Positions 7,809 to 15,760 are shown, counted from the stretch's first letter. The stretch is 35,239 nucleotides of DNA from Nanobdellota archaeon (GCA_022561055.1 JADFRY010000009.1:1-35239), one strand, 5' to 3'. The notes: generated from the sequence alone by a model not told the origin. Translations and numbers: made by a program.

Positions 7809-8291
7809 ATGGAAGTCAAAGAAATTTTAAGAGAGTTTGAAGGTCTTCCTAAATTTGAAGATGGAAGAATAGATTATCATAATTCTAAGAGGGCTCCTGT
7901 TTTGATATGTTTTGTTAAGTTTAATGATGAAATATTAATTTTAAAGAGAAGTGAGAATGTCATGGTTTACAAAGGAAAGTGGAATGGGGTAGGAGGTTTT
8001 TTAGATGAGGATAAGTCTGTTGAGGAAAAAGTCTTAGAAGAATTGAAAGAAGAATTAGATATAGATAAAGAGGTTGTTAAGGAGATCAAGGTTAGAGATA
8101 GTTATGAGTTGTTTGATGAGGAGATTGATAGGACATGGATTATTTTTCCTGTTTTGGCAGAGCTTTCTGAAAAGCCGGAAATTAAATTAGATAGAGAGCA
8201 TACTGAATATAAATGGATTAGACCTTCGGAAATAGAAGAGTTTGATTTTATTTTCAAAGTTGATGAAATTCTTGAGAGAGCTTTGGGTTAA
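7809..8291 (+). CDS. Nudix hydrolase (160 aa)
   Basis: Hydrolyses a nucleoside-diphosphate-linked compound. The Nudix region is GGFLDEDKSVEEKVLEELKE followed by ELDI. The central acidic residues that bind metal are present, but the first Glu of the consensus GX5EX7REUXEEXGU is Lys, the Arg is Glu and the Gly is Asp, so it is a divergent box. An N-terminal extension (about 30 residues) precedes the first strand VLICFVKFNDEILILKR. Its ATG follows the Toprim stop directly, so the two are translationally linked. Confidence 0.85.
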   Translation: MEVKEILREFEGLPKFEDGRIDYHNSKRAPVLICFVKFNDEILILKRSENVMVYKGKWNGVGGFLDEDKSVEEKVLEELKEELDIDKEVVKEIKVRDSYELFDEEIDRTWIIFPVLAELSEKPEIKLDREHTEYKWIRPSEIEEFDFIFKVDEILERALG

Positions 8292-8300
8292 TTATTGAAA

Positions 8301-8371
8301 GGAGGTTTGTGTTCTGGAGATTGCTATTAATAACCTTTTAATAGTAGTAACGAAATAGAAAGGTTTAAAAA
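8301..8371 (+). promoter_or_regulatory. Promoter with upstream GGAGGTTTGTG motif
   Basis: GGAGGTTTGTG (8301-8311), TAGTAGTAAC (8342-8351) and a BRE/TATA block GAAAGGTTTAAAAAG (8358-8372) precede the ATG at 8393, with TATA about 25 bases upstream. The same three elements recur before the gene at 9216 (9138-9148, 9166-9175 and 9187-9195), though the spacing of the first two differs. Shared regulation of two membrane-protein genes is possible. Confidence 0.6.
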
Positions 8372-8392
8372 GGATTTTTAATTAAGTTTTAT

Positions 8393-8782
8393 ATGAGAAC
8401 TTACAGAAAAATTAGGAGAAATTACAGGGAAAATCCTGAGAAAGTTAGAGAAATCTTTGAGACAGCAAGAAATACAGATATGGATAGAAGTGAATTAGTT
8501 CAACATGTAATGTATCTTGGGGATGATTATAAAAGAGTCATCAGTACTTCGGTGATTCCCATAATGAGAGCATTCTCTCTTGCGGGAGGATTAATTATAC
8601 TTTCTCCGTTTATAGAAAATCCTGAACAACAAGTTGGTATTGTTATTGGACTCTTTAGTACTATCGGTTATATTATTAATAAAAGTTTATCTGAGCCAGA
8701 CGTTAAGACTTATAGAGAGTTGAGATCTGATGCTACAAAAAATTTGGAAACTAGAACTCTTAGAACACAAACCACTCAATAA
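8393..8782 (+). CDS. Hypothetical membrane protein (129 aa)
   Basis: Unrecognised. A basic helical N-terminus (about 1-50) is followed by two hydrophobic segments (about 56-75 and 82-100) and a charged tail ending in Thr-rich residues. It is leaderless: GGTTTAAAAAGG is about 25 bases before the ATG. The topology suggests both ends in the cytoplasm. A weak stem, AATGCCC with GGGCATT (about 8781-8827), follows the stop and may be a terminator. Confidence 0.7.
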   Translation: MRTYRKIRRNYRENPEKVREIFETARNTDMDRSELVQHVMYLGDDYKRVISTSVIPIMRAFSLAGGLIILSPFIENPEQQVGIVIGLFSTIGYIINKSLSEPDVKTYRELRSDATKNLETRTLRTQTTQ

Positions 8783-8850
8783 TGCCCTTTCTTGATATTA
8801 TTTCTAATTCATGTCTTAGGGGGGCATTTCTTTATCCTAAATAACATTTC

Positions 8851-9057
8851 TTAAACAAAACTCAAAATAAAACCTATGATTATCAATAGAAGGCCTAGTT
8901 TAGTTAACCATTGTTCTCTCTTTATAGCTTTTAAAACTCGGTCGTCTATTCCATGTTCTTTTCTAACTCGCATATGTACTCTTAGAACAGCGATACCTAT
9001 GAGTAAAGTTCCTATGAATTCAGATGTAAGAGCAAGTGTGTATATCGCCTCTGGCAT
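8851..9057 (-). CDS. Small two-helix membrane protein (68 aa)
   Basis: Two membrane segments (about 5-25 and 50-67) flank a charged loop (RVHMRVRKEHGIDDRVLKAI). No family recognised. The 20-base block 9081-9100, on the minus strand AAAAACCTAAAAACCCAATT, lies upstream of its start. The same block precedes polB, so it is probably a promoter. The gene is convergent with the gene at 8393-8782. Confidence 0.6.
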   Translation of the reverse strand: MPEAIYTLALTSEFIGTLLIGIAVLRVHMRVRKEHGIDDRVLKAIKREQWLTKLGLLLIIIGFILSFV

Positions 9058-9080
9058 TTTGTTATTAGTTAATTATAGTT

Positions 9081-9100
9081 AATTGGGTTTTTAGGTTTTT
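9081..9100 (-). promoter_or_regulatory. 20-bp promoter block shared with polB
   Basis: AATTGGGTTTTTAGGTTTTT (plus strand) is identical to 15741-15760. Both copies lie 15-45 bases upstream of minus-strand start codons (9057 and 15726). On the minus strand it reads as an unusual C-containing TATA-like element, CCTAAAAACC. Confidence 0.55.
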
Positions 9101-9215
9101 TGTTTTTGGGAAACTAATAATATTTAAACAAGTGAAGGGAGGTTTGTGCATTAGGTATTTCTTTTTAGTGGTAACTCACCAAAAGCTTTAAAAAGGAGTT
9201 CAAAGTTAGATTTTT

Positions 9216-9794
9216 ATGACCAATGAAGAAGATCAAGTTTTAGGAAAACAAAGATCAGCTATCAGAAGTAAATATGATGGTAGAAGTTACTTTCTCGTAG
9301 ATATGGGCCTTAAAGGATCACTGCTTGGGTTAGTAGCTGTTGCGGGAGGATTCCTTTTTAACGCATTTTCGGATTTGTCTTTGTTTAATCCTTATAGTTC
9401 AAGAGGTGCTGTTGTGCAATACCATAAAGCAAATGATACATTAGAACTTTTACAAGAACAACGGGCTTCTTTGGCGACTCCGGAAATACCCTATGTGTCT
9501 GATAGTCTTAGGCCGCTATTAGATGATATATTTGTGGTTGACTCAGAAAGAATAGGCGCAATTAGTGAGGCAACCAGGATAGTTGAAGCAGATATTTCCG
9601 CGTTAAAACAAACCGATGATTTTAAGAGTTACGAGACGTGGCCAGAGAGTGCCGAGAAGTATGGGTCTAGAACCATGTTAGGGGGATTAGGATTAGCGGT
9701 GTTGCCTTGGTTTCCGATAACTTATTTTCAGAGAAGAAATAACAGAAGAAGAGATGAAGAGTTAGAACAGATTAAAGCACAAAACTCTAATTAA
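9216..9794 (+). CDS. Hypothetical membrane protein with extracytoplasmic helical domain (192 aa)
   Basis: Unrecognised. A hydrophobic segment at about 31-50 (GLKGSLLGLVAVAGGFLFNA) and a second at about 153-170 (MLGGLGLAVLPWFPITYF) enclose a helical, acidic domain. The basic C-terminus (QRRNNRRRDEE) fits a cytoplasmic tail. The promoter CTTTAAAAAGG is about 25 bases before the ATG, giving a leaderless start, with upstream motifs shared with 8393. Confidence 0.7.
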   Translation: MTNEEDQVLGKQRSAIRSKYDGRSYFLVDMGLKGSLLGLVAVAGGFLFNAFSDLSLFNPYSSRGAVVQYHKANDTLELLQEQRASLATPEIPYVSDSLRPLLDDIFVVDSERIGAISEATRIVEADISALKQTDDFKSYETWPESAEKYGSRTMLGGLGLAVLPWFPITYFQRRNNRRRDEELEQIKAQNSN

Positions 9795-9843
9795 TGCCAG
9801 AATGCTGATTACTTAATCTAGGCTTTTGTTTGTCGAAGAATTA

Positions 9844-10122
9844 TCAATCAATTAACTTCTTAATGTTTTCGATATTTGAGGAGACTTCGATGCCTTTTTT
9901 TGTTAGTTTTATGAGTTTGATTCTGCCTTTTCTTTCAAAGTTGACGAGATTTAATTTTTCCAAGGTTTGTAAAATTTTGACTGCGTGACTATAAGTGCAA
10001 TCAACTTCTTTGGCGAGAATGCTCCCGTATCTTGCTCTTGAGAGTCGCTTTAAAGCAACCAACATCAGTGCTGGCTTTCGTCTGAAAAAAACATCAAAAT
10101 TGTCTTTTGTTTTTGTGATCAT
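9844..10122 (-). CDS. Winged-helix transcriptional regulator, MarR-like (92 aa)
   Basis: Minimal DNA-binding wHTH. The helices PALMLVALKRLSRARYGSIL and the recognition region CTYSHAVKILQTLEKLNLV are followed by the wing FERKGRIKLIKLTKKG and a short C-terminal helix. No ligand domain is visible. A 7-bp-arm inverted repeat (10154-10172) lies in its upstream region and may be an autoregulatory operator. The target is unknown; the metallophosphoesterase gene is divergent from it. Confidence 0.85.
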   Translation of the reverse strand: MITKTKDNFDVFFRRKPALMLVALKRLSRARYGSILAKEVDCTYSHAVKILQTLEKLNLVNFERKGRIKLIKLTKKGIEVSSNIENIKKLID

Positions 10123-10153
10123 TTTGTAGAGTTTGATATATACTATCTAACCT

Positions 10154-10172
10154 ATATATTCCATCAATATAT
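10154..10172. promoter_or_regulatory. Inverted repeat upstream of wHTH regulator
   Basis: ATATATT (10154-10160) and AATATAT (10166-10172) are separated by CCATC. They lie 32-50 bases upstream of the regulator start, next to a TATA-like TATATAC. It may be an operator or simply AT-rich promoter sequence. Confidence 0.4.
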
Positions 10173-10281
10173 TAGCTTTTAAACCTTTCTGCTAAAATGT
10201 TATCTAAGAGAGTAGTTAATCGAGGTCACTGTATTTTAGGTAATAGAAAAAGCTTATAACCTCTTTTTTTCTTTTACTACT

Positions 10282-10887
10282 ATGGGAAAAAGATTCAAAA
10301 TACTTGCGGCAGCTGATATTCACGGGGATTCCAAGATTGCGAGGAAGTTAGCTGCGAGAGCAGAGAAGGAGAAGGTAGATTTAGTTGTGCTTTGTGGCGA
10401 CGTGGTAGGTTTTGTTGAGACTAAGGATTTGATTAAGCCGTTTAAAGATAGAAATCAAAAAGTTTTAATATTGCCTGGAAATTGGGATTCCTTTGCTACG
10501 ACTGATTTTTTGGCTCAGTTTTATGGTGTTAAAAATATTCATGGTTATTCTGCACAATTTGAAAATGTTGGGTTTTTTGGCGCAGGCGGTGCAGATATTG
10601 GACCTTCAAGAGTGTCTGAGCAGGAGATGATGAAGACTTTGGAGAAAGCACATTCTGGTTTGAGAGGAATTGAGAAAAAAGTTATGTTGACGCATATGCA
10701 TCCTGCCGGCAGTAAGTCTGAATTTTCTGGTTTTGCTGGAAGTAAGGCAATAAGAAAAGCAATAAAAAAGTTTAAGCCCGATTTGTTGTTGCATGGACAT
10801 ATTCATGAGGCAGGGGGATTTGAAGAAACTATTTATGGAACAAAGGTAATTAATGTGGGAAGGAAAGGAATGATTGTGGAGATTTGA
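10282..10887 (+). CDS. Calcineurin-like metallophosphoesterase (201 aa)
   Basis: Dinuclear-metal phosphoesterase. Motifs in order are ADIHGD (near residue 12), CGDVVGF, PGNWDS (the GNH/GNW motif), THMHP and GHIHEAGG, the complete metal-ligand set. The compact size matches archaeal YfcE/MJ0936-like phosphodiesterases; the substrate cannot be read. The promoter AAGCTTATAACC is about 25 bases before the ATG, so it is leaderless. It is divergent from the wHTH regulator gene. Confidence 0.93.
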   Translation: MGKRFKILAAADIHGDSKIARKLAARAEKEKVDLVVLCGDVVGFVETKDLIKPFKDRNQKVLILPGNWDSFATTDFLAQFYGVKNIHGYSAQFENVGFFGAGGADIGPSRVSEQEMMKTLEKAHSGLRGIEKKVMLTHMHPAGSKSEFSGFAGSKAIRKAIKKFKPDLLLHGHIHEAGGFEETIYGTKVINVGRKGMIVEI

Positions 10888-10982
10888 AACCCACCCAACC
10901 CACCCTTTGTTATCTTGAGTAATTGTGAACGTTAGGTTGATTGTGATAATAATTTTCTGGAATTTGGCGTAGAATATTATTT

Positions 10983-11010
10983 AGTGAGCGCGAAGCCGAC
11001 AGGCGAGAAT
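10983..11010. repeat. GC-rich motif, copy 1
   Basis: TTTAGTGAG followed by CGCGAAGCCGACAGGCG lies in an otherwise AT-rich intergenic region (10888-11057). It resembles 12238-12268. It may be a remnant of a small mobile or structured element; no gene is seen in this gap. Confidence 0.35.
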
Positions 11011-11057
11011 ACCTTGAATTGGGATGATGTTATAGAATAGGGGCTTAGAGATTTGAA

Positions 11058-11336
11058 TTAGCGTAATTTATAAGGGAGATTTTGGGAAGCCTGTATTCTT
11101 CTTTCTTCTCTCTTTTCTTCTCTTTTTGTTAAGGAAGATGCTATGCAGAGAAGACTGGCTGCTCCAAGGAATCCGTTAACAAATTCGGTGCTTGGTTTGT
11201 ATAGTTGTTCTACAGAAGTATGGCTTTCTCTTTGGGGAAGTTCAGGTTTTTCAGATAAATAATTTATAAGAGGTATTAATCCTCCTGCTCCTGCTAAAAA
11301 TAAAGAACCGAGAGTATTAAGTCTTAGTAATCCCAT
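11058..11336 (-). CDS. Small hypothetical membrane protein (92 aa)
   Basis: Two moderately hydrophobic segments (about 8-26 and 54-70) enclose a polar loop, with a very basic/acidic tail (KREEKREERR). Family unknown. A TATA-like AGTTTATAATTATC (about 11362-11376, minus strand) lies about 30 bases before the ATG. That leaves the region between this start and 11447 as a divergent promoter region rather than coding sequence. Confidence 0.6.
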   Translation of the reverse strand: MGLLRLNTLGSLFLAGAGGLIPLINYLSEKPELPQRESHTSVEQLYKPSTEFVNGFLGAASLLCIASSLTKREEKREERRIQASQNLPYKLR

Positions 11337-11410
11337 TTTACTTAGGATTCATGGTTTTAGATAATTATAAACTTATCGTTTGCGACGGTTTTTTAATAGC
11401 CAAGATAATA

Positions 11411-11428
11411 GGAAAGTTTTATAAATTT
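11411..11428 (+). promoter_or_regulatory. BRE/TATA that decides the start at 11447
   Basis: GGAAAGTTTTATAAATTT is a near-ideal archaeal BRE/TATA, centred 25 bases before ATG 11447. It argues against the in-frame ATG at 11351, which would start only 14 bases from the divergent gene start. Confidence 0.7.
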
Positions 11429-11446
11429 CATTTCGCGGATATTTAT

Positions 11447-12193
11447 ATGGCAGGAAACTGTAGCGGTTATGCAACATATTATCATTTCAATCCTTCTATT
11501 GAGTTAGATCTCTCTCGCTCCTCAATTAGTCAACCTAGGGTTACTAGGCTCCATGAAGATTTTGTTGCGACCGATAATGGAAATGTTGTTTATTCAGTAT
11601 GGAATAATTGTTTTGATAGCTCTGATATCTATAATTCTATAACAAAAATTGATCTTTTTGCAAAATCCATTGCATTCGCGTCTTTGAATTACCGCGAGAT
11701 GGGAGGAAGTTCAGATGAGGTGCATGAACGAATGAGATCTTTTTTCCTTAGGCAAGGAGTTCCAGAAGATGTTGTTAATAAGCGCGGTGCTGCGATGGTT
11801 TATCTTTTTAGAGATTTTTGTGCGGATGCATTGGTGCGCGTACACGGATATGTTATTGATACTTGGACAGAAGAGCATGGACAAGCATTACCTTTAATGG
11901 ACGCACTTGAAGATTACGTTAGATTAGAAGATACTAGTTTGTTAGATGCTGCTTTTAGTAACCCCACTATTGATGTTCCATTTGAGGTTAGTTCGGTTAG
12001 GTCTGTTAACTCTTATTCTCATGATGCAAAACTTGTTTTTGAAACAATTCGTTCTCGTGGTCTGATGGGGAATGTTGTTTTTGAGACGAATGGGATGTAC
12101 ATTGATCAAATGGTTAAAAGTAATGGTGAAGAATCTACAATAGACCTTACGGAATTTATGAGTAGTCTTGAGTTGGTTATTGAAGAGGTTTAA
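11447..12193 (+). CDS. Hypothetical protein (248 aa)
   Basis: No family recognised. Starting at MAGNCSGYATYYHFN it is soluble, mixed alpha/beta, and ends in an acidic helix (MSSLELVIEEV). The region around residues 85-165 is helical and rich in Arg/Glu/Asp. The open frame extends back to 11351, but the TATA box at 11411-11428 supports the shorter form. Arg codons CGC/CGT/CGG are commoner here than in neighbouring genes, and the gene is followed by a GC-richer intergenic stretch, so acquisition by transfer is possible. Confidence 0.65.
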   Translation: MAGNCSGYATYYHFNPSIELDLSRSSISQPRVTRLHEDFVATDNGNVVYSVWNNCFDSSDIYNSITKIDLFAKSIAFASLNYREMGGSSDEVHERMRSFFLRQGVPEDVVNKRGAAMVYLFRDFCADALVRVHGYVIDTWTEEHGQALPLMDALEDYVRLEDTSLLDAAFSNPTIDVPFEVSSVRSVNSYSHDAKLVFETIRSRGLMGNVVFETNGMYIDQMVKSNGEESTIDLTEFMSSLELVIEEV

Positions 12194-12237
12194 GTTTTTT
12201 TGCTGTTTTCTAAATCCAAAAAAATTGCCTCAAATAA

Positions 12238-12268
12238 TTTAGTGAGGCGCGAAGCGCCGAACGCCGGG
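12238..12268. repeat. GC-rich motif, copy 2, with GGCGC-GAA-GCGCC hairpin
   Basis: TTTAGTGAG followed by GCGCGAAGCGCCGAACGCC includes a perfect 5-bp stem, GGCGC/GCGCC, around a GAA loop. It resembles 10983-11010 in sequence and setting. It lies in a 223-base intergenic region (12194-12416) that otherwise holds only the promoter of the toxin-antitoxin operon. Confidence 0.4.
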
Positions 12269-12380
12269 TATATCACGATAAAAGTTGTTAAGAAGTTCGG
12301 GTAATTGGTATTAAAAGAACGTTTTCGAGCCACACTTAAGCGCTTGGGGAAAAAGAACACACTAACCAAATGAGAAATAG

Positions 12381-12393
12381 AAAAGTTTAAATA
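12381..12393 (+). promoter_or_regulatory. TATA promoter of toxin-antitoxin operon
   Basis: GAAAAGTTTAAATACC has its TATA part centred about 27 bases before ATG 12417, so a leaderless or near-leaderless transcript is expected. Confidence 0.6.
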
Positions 12394-12416
12394 CCATAGC
12401 CACTTATATAGTTACT

Positions 12417-12641
12417 ATGGATACTACAATACAAATAAGTAGGGATTTACTTGGTAAATTGAAAAGCCTTAAGCTTTCTGAAAAAGAAAGTTATGAGGAT
12501 TTAATCTGGGATTTAATCGAAGATAGAATGGAATTAAGCGAGGAAACTAAGAAAAGTATTGCGAGAGCCGAAGAAGACATTAAAAAAGGCAGAGTTCATA
12601 AATGGGAAGACGTTAAAAAGGAGCTGAATATTAATGTATGA
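12417..12641 (+). CDS. RelB-type antitoxin (74 aa)
   Basis: Antitoxin partner of the RelE-like protein downstream. The N-terminal part (TTIQISRDLLGKLKSLKL, then SYEDLIWDLIEDR) has a ribbon-helix-helix-like pattern for DNA binding. The acidic C-terminal helix (RAEEDIKKGRVHKWEDVKKE) is the usual toxin-wrapping segment. The reading frame overlaps the toxin start by 8 bases, typical of coupled toxin-antitoxin pairs. Autoregulation of the upstream promoter is expected from the family. Confidence 0.85.
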   Translation: MDTTIQISRDLLGKLKSLKLSEKESYEDLIWDLIEDRMELSEETKKSIARAEEDIKKGRVHKWEDVKKELNINV

Positions 12642-12885
12642 AATCGTTATATCCAATGAGGCGAAGAAGCAATTAGCTAAATTGTCTCAAAAAGTGAGAG
12701 AAAGAATTGGTTCGGCTCTTGAAAGGATAAAAATAAGACCTCATAAATTTGCAAGACGCCTTTACAAAAGTCAATATTATAGAGTAAGGACGGATGATTA
12801 TAGAATCATCTTAGATATTAAAGATGTTCAACTTATTATTTATGTCATTGAAGTTGGATATAGAGGAAAAATTTACAAGAAATGA
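12634..12885 (+). CDS. RelE/ParE-family toxin (83 aa)
   Basis: Compact RelE fold: two N-terminal helices (SNEAKKQLAKLSQKVRERIG), then strands with RLYKSQYYRVRTDDYRIIL and VIEVGYRGKIYKK. The basic and tyrosine residues in the last strands fit a ribosome-dependent mRNA interferase of the archaeal RelE type, although ParE-like gyrase poisons share the fold. It has an SD motif AAGGAG about 10 bases before ATG 12634, inside the antitoxin gene. A short AACTTT/AAAGTT stem follows at 12917-12935. Confidence 0.88.
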   Translation: MYEIVISNEAKKQLAKLSQKVRERIGSALERIKIRPHKFARRLYKSQYYRVRTDDYRIILDIKDVQLIIYVIEVGYRGKIYKK

Positions 12886-12977
12886 TTTACCATTGTAGGA
12901 AAACCATAATTTCTCTAACTTTGCTTCGTAAAGTTCTTCTAAGGGTAATAAGGAGAATGTTTAGATTTTAAAAGAAT

Positions 12978-13370
12978 TTAGTTTTTCTGCCTGGGAGAGT
13001 TTGATTTTGCAAAATAATTTCTTATTGAATTTAGAGGGAGTTGTTCTTCTACTTCTATTTCTTGGCCTGGAAAAGCTTTTTGATAATATCTACTTAGAGG
13101 CACTGGTCTATCAAAAATTGGATCGTAGACCATTTCATCTGCAACACAAATTGTATGCCCGCCCCATTCTATTCTTCCATTAAATGGCTGAGGGATTAAA
13201 TAACCTGTTATTGCTAGGAGAGTTGGTTTTCTACCTTCATTTAATAATCTCGCGGCCATATCCATTGCTATAACTACACAATGTTCAACATGTTCTCCGT
13301 CAGAGGTTCTATAGTTATTCTTGATAATATTTTTATGTTTGCTTTCCAAAAATTCTATTGCTGTTTCCAT
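12978..13370 (-). CDS. Hypothetical protein, possible papain-like fold (130 aa)
   Basis: Family not recognised with certainty. The order C31 (EHCVVIAMDMAARLL helix), H72 (WGGHTICV strand) and D83 (VYDPIFDRP) reproduces the Cys-helix, GH-strand, Asp-Pro pattern of papain/transglutaminase-like proteins. That suggests a small cysteine protease or transglutaminase-like enzyme, by inference only. The TATA CTTTATAAAC lies about 26 bases before the ATG. It stands between the toxin-antitoxin pair and polB and is soluble, without a signal peptide. Confidence 0.65.
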   Translation of the reverse strand: METAIEFLESKHKNIIKNNYRTSDGEHVEHCVVIAMDMAARLLNEGRKPTLLAITGYLIPQPFNGRIEWGGHTICVADEMVYDPIFDRPVPLSRYYQKAFPGQEIEVEEQLPLNSIRNYFAKSNSPRQKN

Positions 13371-13407
13371 AAAATTATTTTTTTAAATAGTTTATAAAGC
13401 TTTGTTC

Positions 13408-15726
13408 TCAGAAAAGTTTAGTCTGTTTCGATGTCGCTATGATTTCATCGAAGTCTCTATCGAAGAAGAATAGAATTGTACTTGCAATAGGTTTGATTTG
13501 TTTTTCTATGTAGTGTTTGTAGTCTATTTTGTGTTTTAGTTTTTGAATTGGTTCGGGTCCGTCAGTTGTTATATAATATCTTATTATGTTTGAGTCTAGT
13601 TTATCTAGTTTTCTAGCAGCTTTAACATGAGGAGGAGTTATTTTTGTGTAATCTTTTAAGGATTTTCTTATTGATTTCTTATACAGAAGTTTTTCGTCTA
13701 GCTTACCGCTTTCTATTTTTTTTACATAACTTTTAATGAAAGCAAGGAATTCTTTCCTATGGAATATTCTATTTAGGAGTTCTTTTTGAAATTCTTGAGC
13801 AGCTTCTGTCCAATCTCCTCTGATGGCTTCGAGCCCTATGATTTGTATTTCTTCTTTCCCGTGTTTTTCAATCAAGCCTGCGTAACGTTTTTTTGAGCCT
13901 CTTTCTGAATGTCTTACTGGAGGCAGTAAGAAAGAAAGATATTGTTTTTCAAATTCTAGTTCTAAGTATGATTTTCTATTGTAGTTCTTTTTTACGAAGT
14001 CGTTGTAAAATTTGTTTATGTATTCTTCAATTTTCTTGCCAAGGAGGTTTGCTTTTTCTTTTCCTAAATCAGTTTCAACGAAAACAGAGTCTGTGTCTGA
14101 GTAAATTACTTTGTAACCTCTTTCTTCTATTTTTTTAGCTGTTAATTTTATCAGATATTGGCCGAAGTGTGTGATTGCATTTGCCATCTTTAATGAAAAG
14201 TAGCGGCAGTTTGGAGAGGCTAAAACGCCAAAAAAAGAATTTTGGATAATTTTTATTGCATAGGATGAGAGCTCTCGTTTTTCTTTCTTGGCTTTTTCTC
14301 TAGCTTGATGTAAGTTTTCTATTATTCCTGGTAAAATCCCGGAGCTGTTTTTGAAATAAGCTTTGTTGGGACTTTCGATAGAACCAGGTTCTTTTTTTTC
14401 TAAATAAGAAGAAGGGTCTATGTTGAATGTTTTAATTATAGATGGATATAGTGATTTGAAATCTAAGACCAAGACATTATGGTAAATTCCTGGTTTTGAG
14501 TCCATTACGTATCCACCTTTTATTCTCTCTTCTTTAAAACCATAAATATTTGTTTTTGAAACTAGGCCTTTTTTTCTAGCTTCTCTGATGTATAAAGAAT
14601 CGAAAGCTGCAATCGATGCCGTTATTCTGTCTAATGGCAGGCCTGTTAGGGTCGATCTTTCTATGGCGAGTTCGATTATTTTTGTTTTTTTTAAAATATC
14701 GAAGACAAGCTTGCAATCTTGAAGGTTATATTCGACTAACTTTTTTTGATCTTTCTTATAGAGCTCTTCAATTTTTTCATGCCTGGCCTTTCCTTTTAAC
14801 AGTTTACCTTCGCCTAAAATTTCTTGAGAGACGTCTTCTAGAGTGTAAGAATCAAACTTTGCTTGTTTTATAGAAGGAGCTTCTTTTATGAAGGGATCTT
14901 TTATTAGGTTTAAAGCATCGAGGACTTGTCTTCCTGGGATTTTTGCAGAGGAGGCTCGGAAAAAACCCTGAGAAATTCTTATTGATGCGTTTTGATTTGT
15001 TCTTCCAATGTCGAAGGGGATTTTATGTTCTTCAAACTTCTTTTTTAGAAACATTAAGTCAAAGTCGATGACATGCCAACCAGTTATTATATCTGGATCT
15101 ATTTTTATCAATTCCTCTTTAAATTTCGAAAGTAAATCTGGCTCGTTTTTACATGAGACTGCGTTAGGAATTTTTTTATTTGAAATGATGAAGTTCTTTT
15201 TGTAATTCTCGCCGTAGAGACCGATGCAAAATAAATCATTCATTTTTTTGTCAGATTCTATGTCTAATGAAATTACTTTTAAATTTGGTTTTGAGTTGGT
15301 TGGTTTTATTTTTGGATTTTGAAAAAGCAAGTCTGTTCTTTCTCCTATTTCTCCTTTATCTAAAAATTCTAAAGAGCCTAGTAAATCATTGTCGATTATG
15401 AATCTTGTTGTTGGTTTTAAATCTGCTTCGTATGATTCTATGCCTTTTTTTTCGAAAGCAGAAATAAGCTTTGTTATTTCTGCAGGAATATTGGCTGTAA
15501 TTTTAATGACTTTCTTTTCTTTAAAATTTGTAAGTTTTGTTTTCTCAACTTTGTATTTTGATAGCAAATGTTTTGCTTTTTTTAGGTCTTTTTCTTGTAT
15601 GAAACAATAAGGCTCGAAGTCATGCAAAGAAAAGAAAGATTTTCCATTTTCGAGTCTTCCGAATAGTTGGATGTAGGTCTTTTCTCCGATTACTATGTGA
15701 CTAGAATCTACTATGAATCCTTTCAT
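13408..15726 (-). CDS. polB: Family B DNA polymerase (772 aa)
   Basis: Replicative DNA polymerase with proofreading. The exonuclease domain shows Exo I SLDIESD, Exo II WHVIDFDLMF and Exo III YNLQDCKL. Polymerase motifs are VLDFKSLYPSII (A), the B helix region KIIQNSFFG and YSDTDSVFVE (C), all with intact catalytic acids. The length is normal and no intein is present. The last residues, KQTKLF, resemble a minimal C-terminal PIP motif for PCNA binding, matching QQKLF at the end of FEN-1. The upstream 20-bp block at 15741-15760 is probably its core promoter, 25 bases before the ATG. Confidence 0.97.
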   Translation of the reverse strand: MKGFIVDSSHIVIGEKTYIQLFGRLENGKSFFSLHDFEPYCFIQEKDLKKAKHLLSKYKVEKTKLTNFKEKKVIKITANIPAEITKLISAFEKKGIESYEADLKPTTRFIIDNDLLGSLEFLDKGEIGERTDLLFQNPKIKPTNSKPNLKVISLDIESDKKMNDLFCIGLYGENYKKNFIISNKKIPNAVSCKNEPDLLSKFKEELIKIDPDIITGWHVIDFDLMFLKKKFEEHKIPFDIGRTNQNASIRISQGFFRASSAKIPGRQVLDALNLIKDPFIKEAPSIKQAKFDSYTLEDVSQEILGEGKLLKGKARHEKIEELYKKDQKKLVEYNLQDCKLVFDILKKTKIIELAIERSTLTGLPLDRITASIAAFDSLYIREARKKGLVSKTNIYGFKEERIKGGYVMDSKPGIYHNVLVLDFKSLYPSIIKTFNIDPSSYLEKKEPGSIESPNKAYFKNSSGILPGIIENLHQAREKAKKEKRELSSYAIKIIQNSFFGVLASPNCRYFSLKMANAITHFGQYLIKLTAKKIEERGYKVIYSDTDSVFVETDLGKEKANLLGKKIEEYINKFYNDFVKKNYNRKSYLELEFEKQYLSFLLPPVRHSERGSKKRYAGLIEKHGKEEIQIIGLEAIRGDWTEAAQEFQKELLNRIFHRKEFLAFIKSYVKKIESGKLDEKLLYKKSIRKSLKDYTKITPPHVKAARKLDKLDSNIIRYYITTDGPEPIQKLKHKIDYKHYIEKQIKPIASTILFFFDRDFDEIIATSKQTKLF

Positions 15727-15740
15727 GCTTTTAGAAGGAT

Positions 15741-15760
15741 AATTGGGTTTTTAGGTTTTT
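15741..15760 (-). promoter_or_regulatory. 20-bp promoter block upstream of polB
   Basis: Identical to 9081-9100. Its centre is 25 bases before the polB ATG, where a TATA box would be expected, and it reads CCTAAAAACCC on the minus strand. Confidence 0.55.

Noticed and set aside
12917-12935. AACTTT-AAAGTT stem as a terminator of the toxin-antitoxin operon
   Set aside because: Only 6 bp, AT-rich and not followed by a T run; too weak to call.
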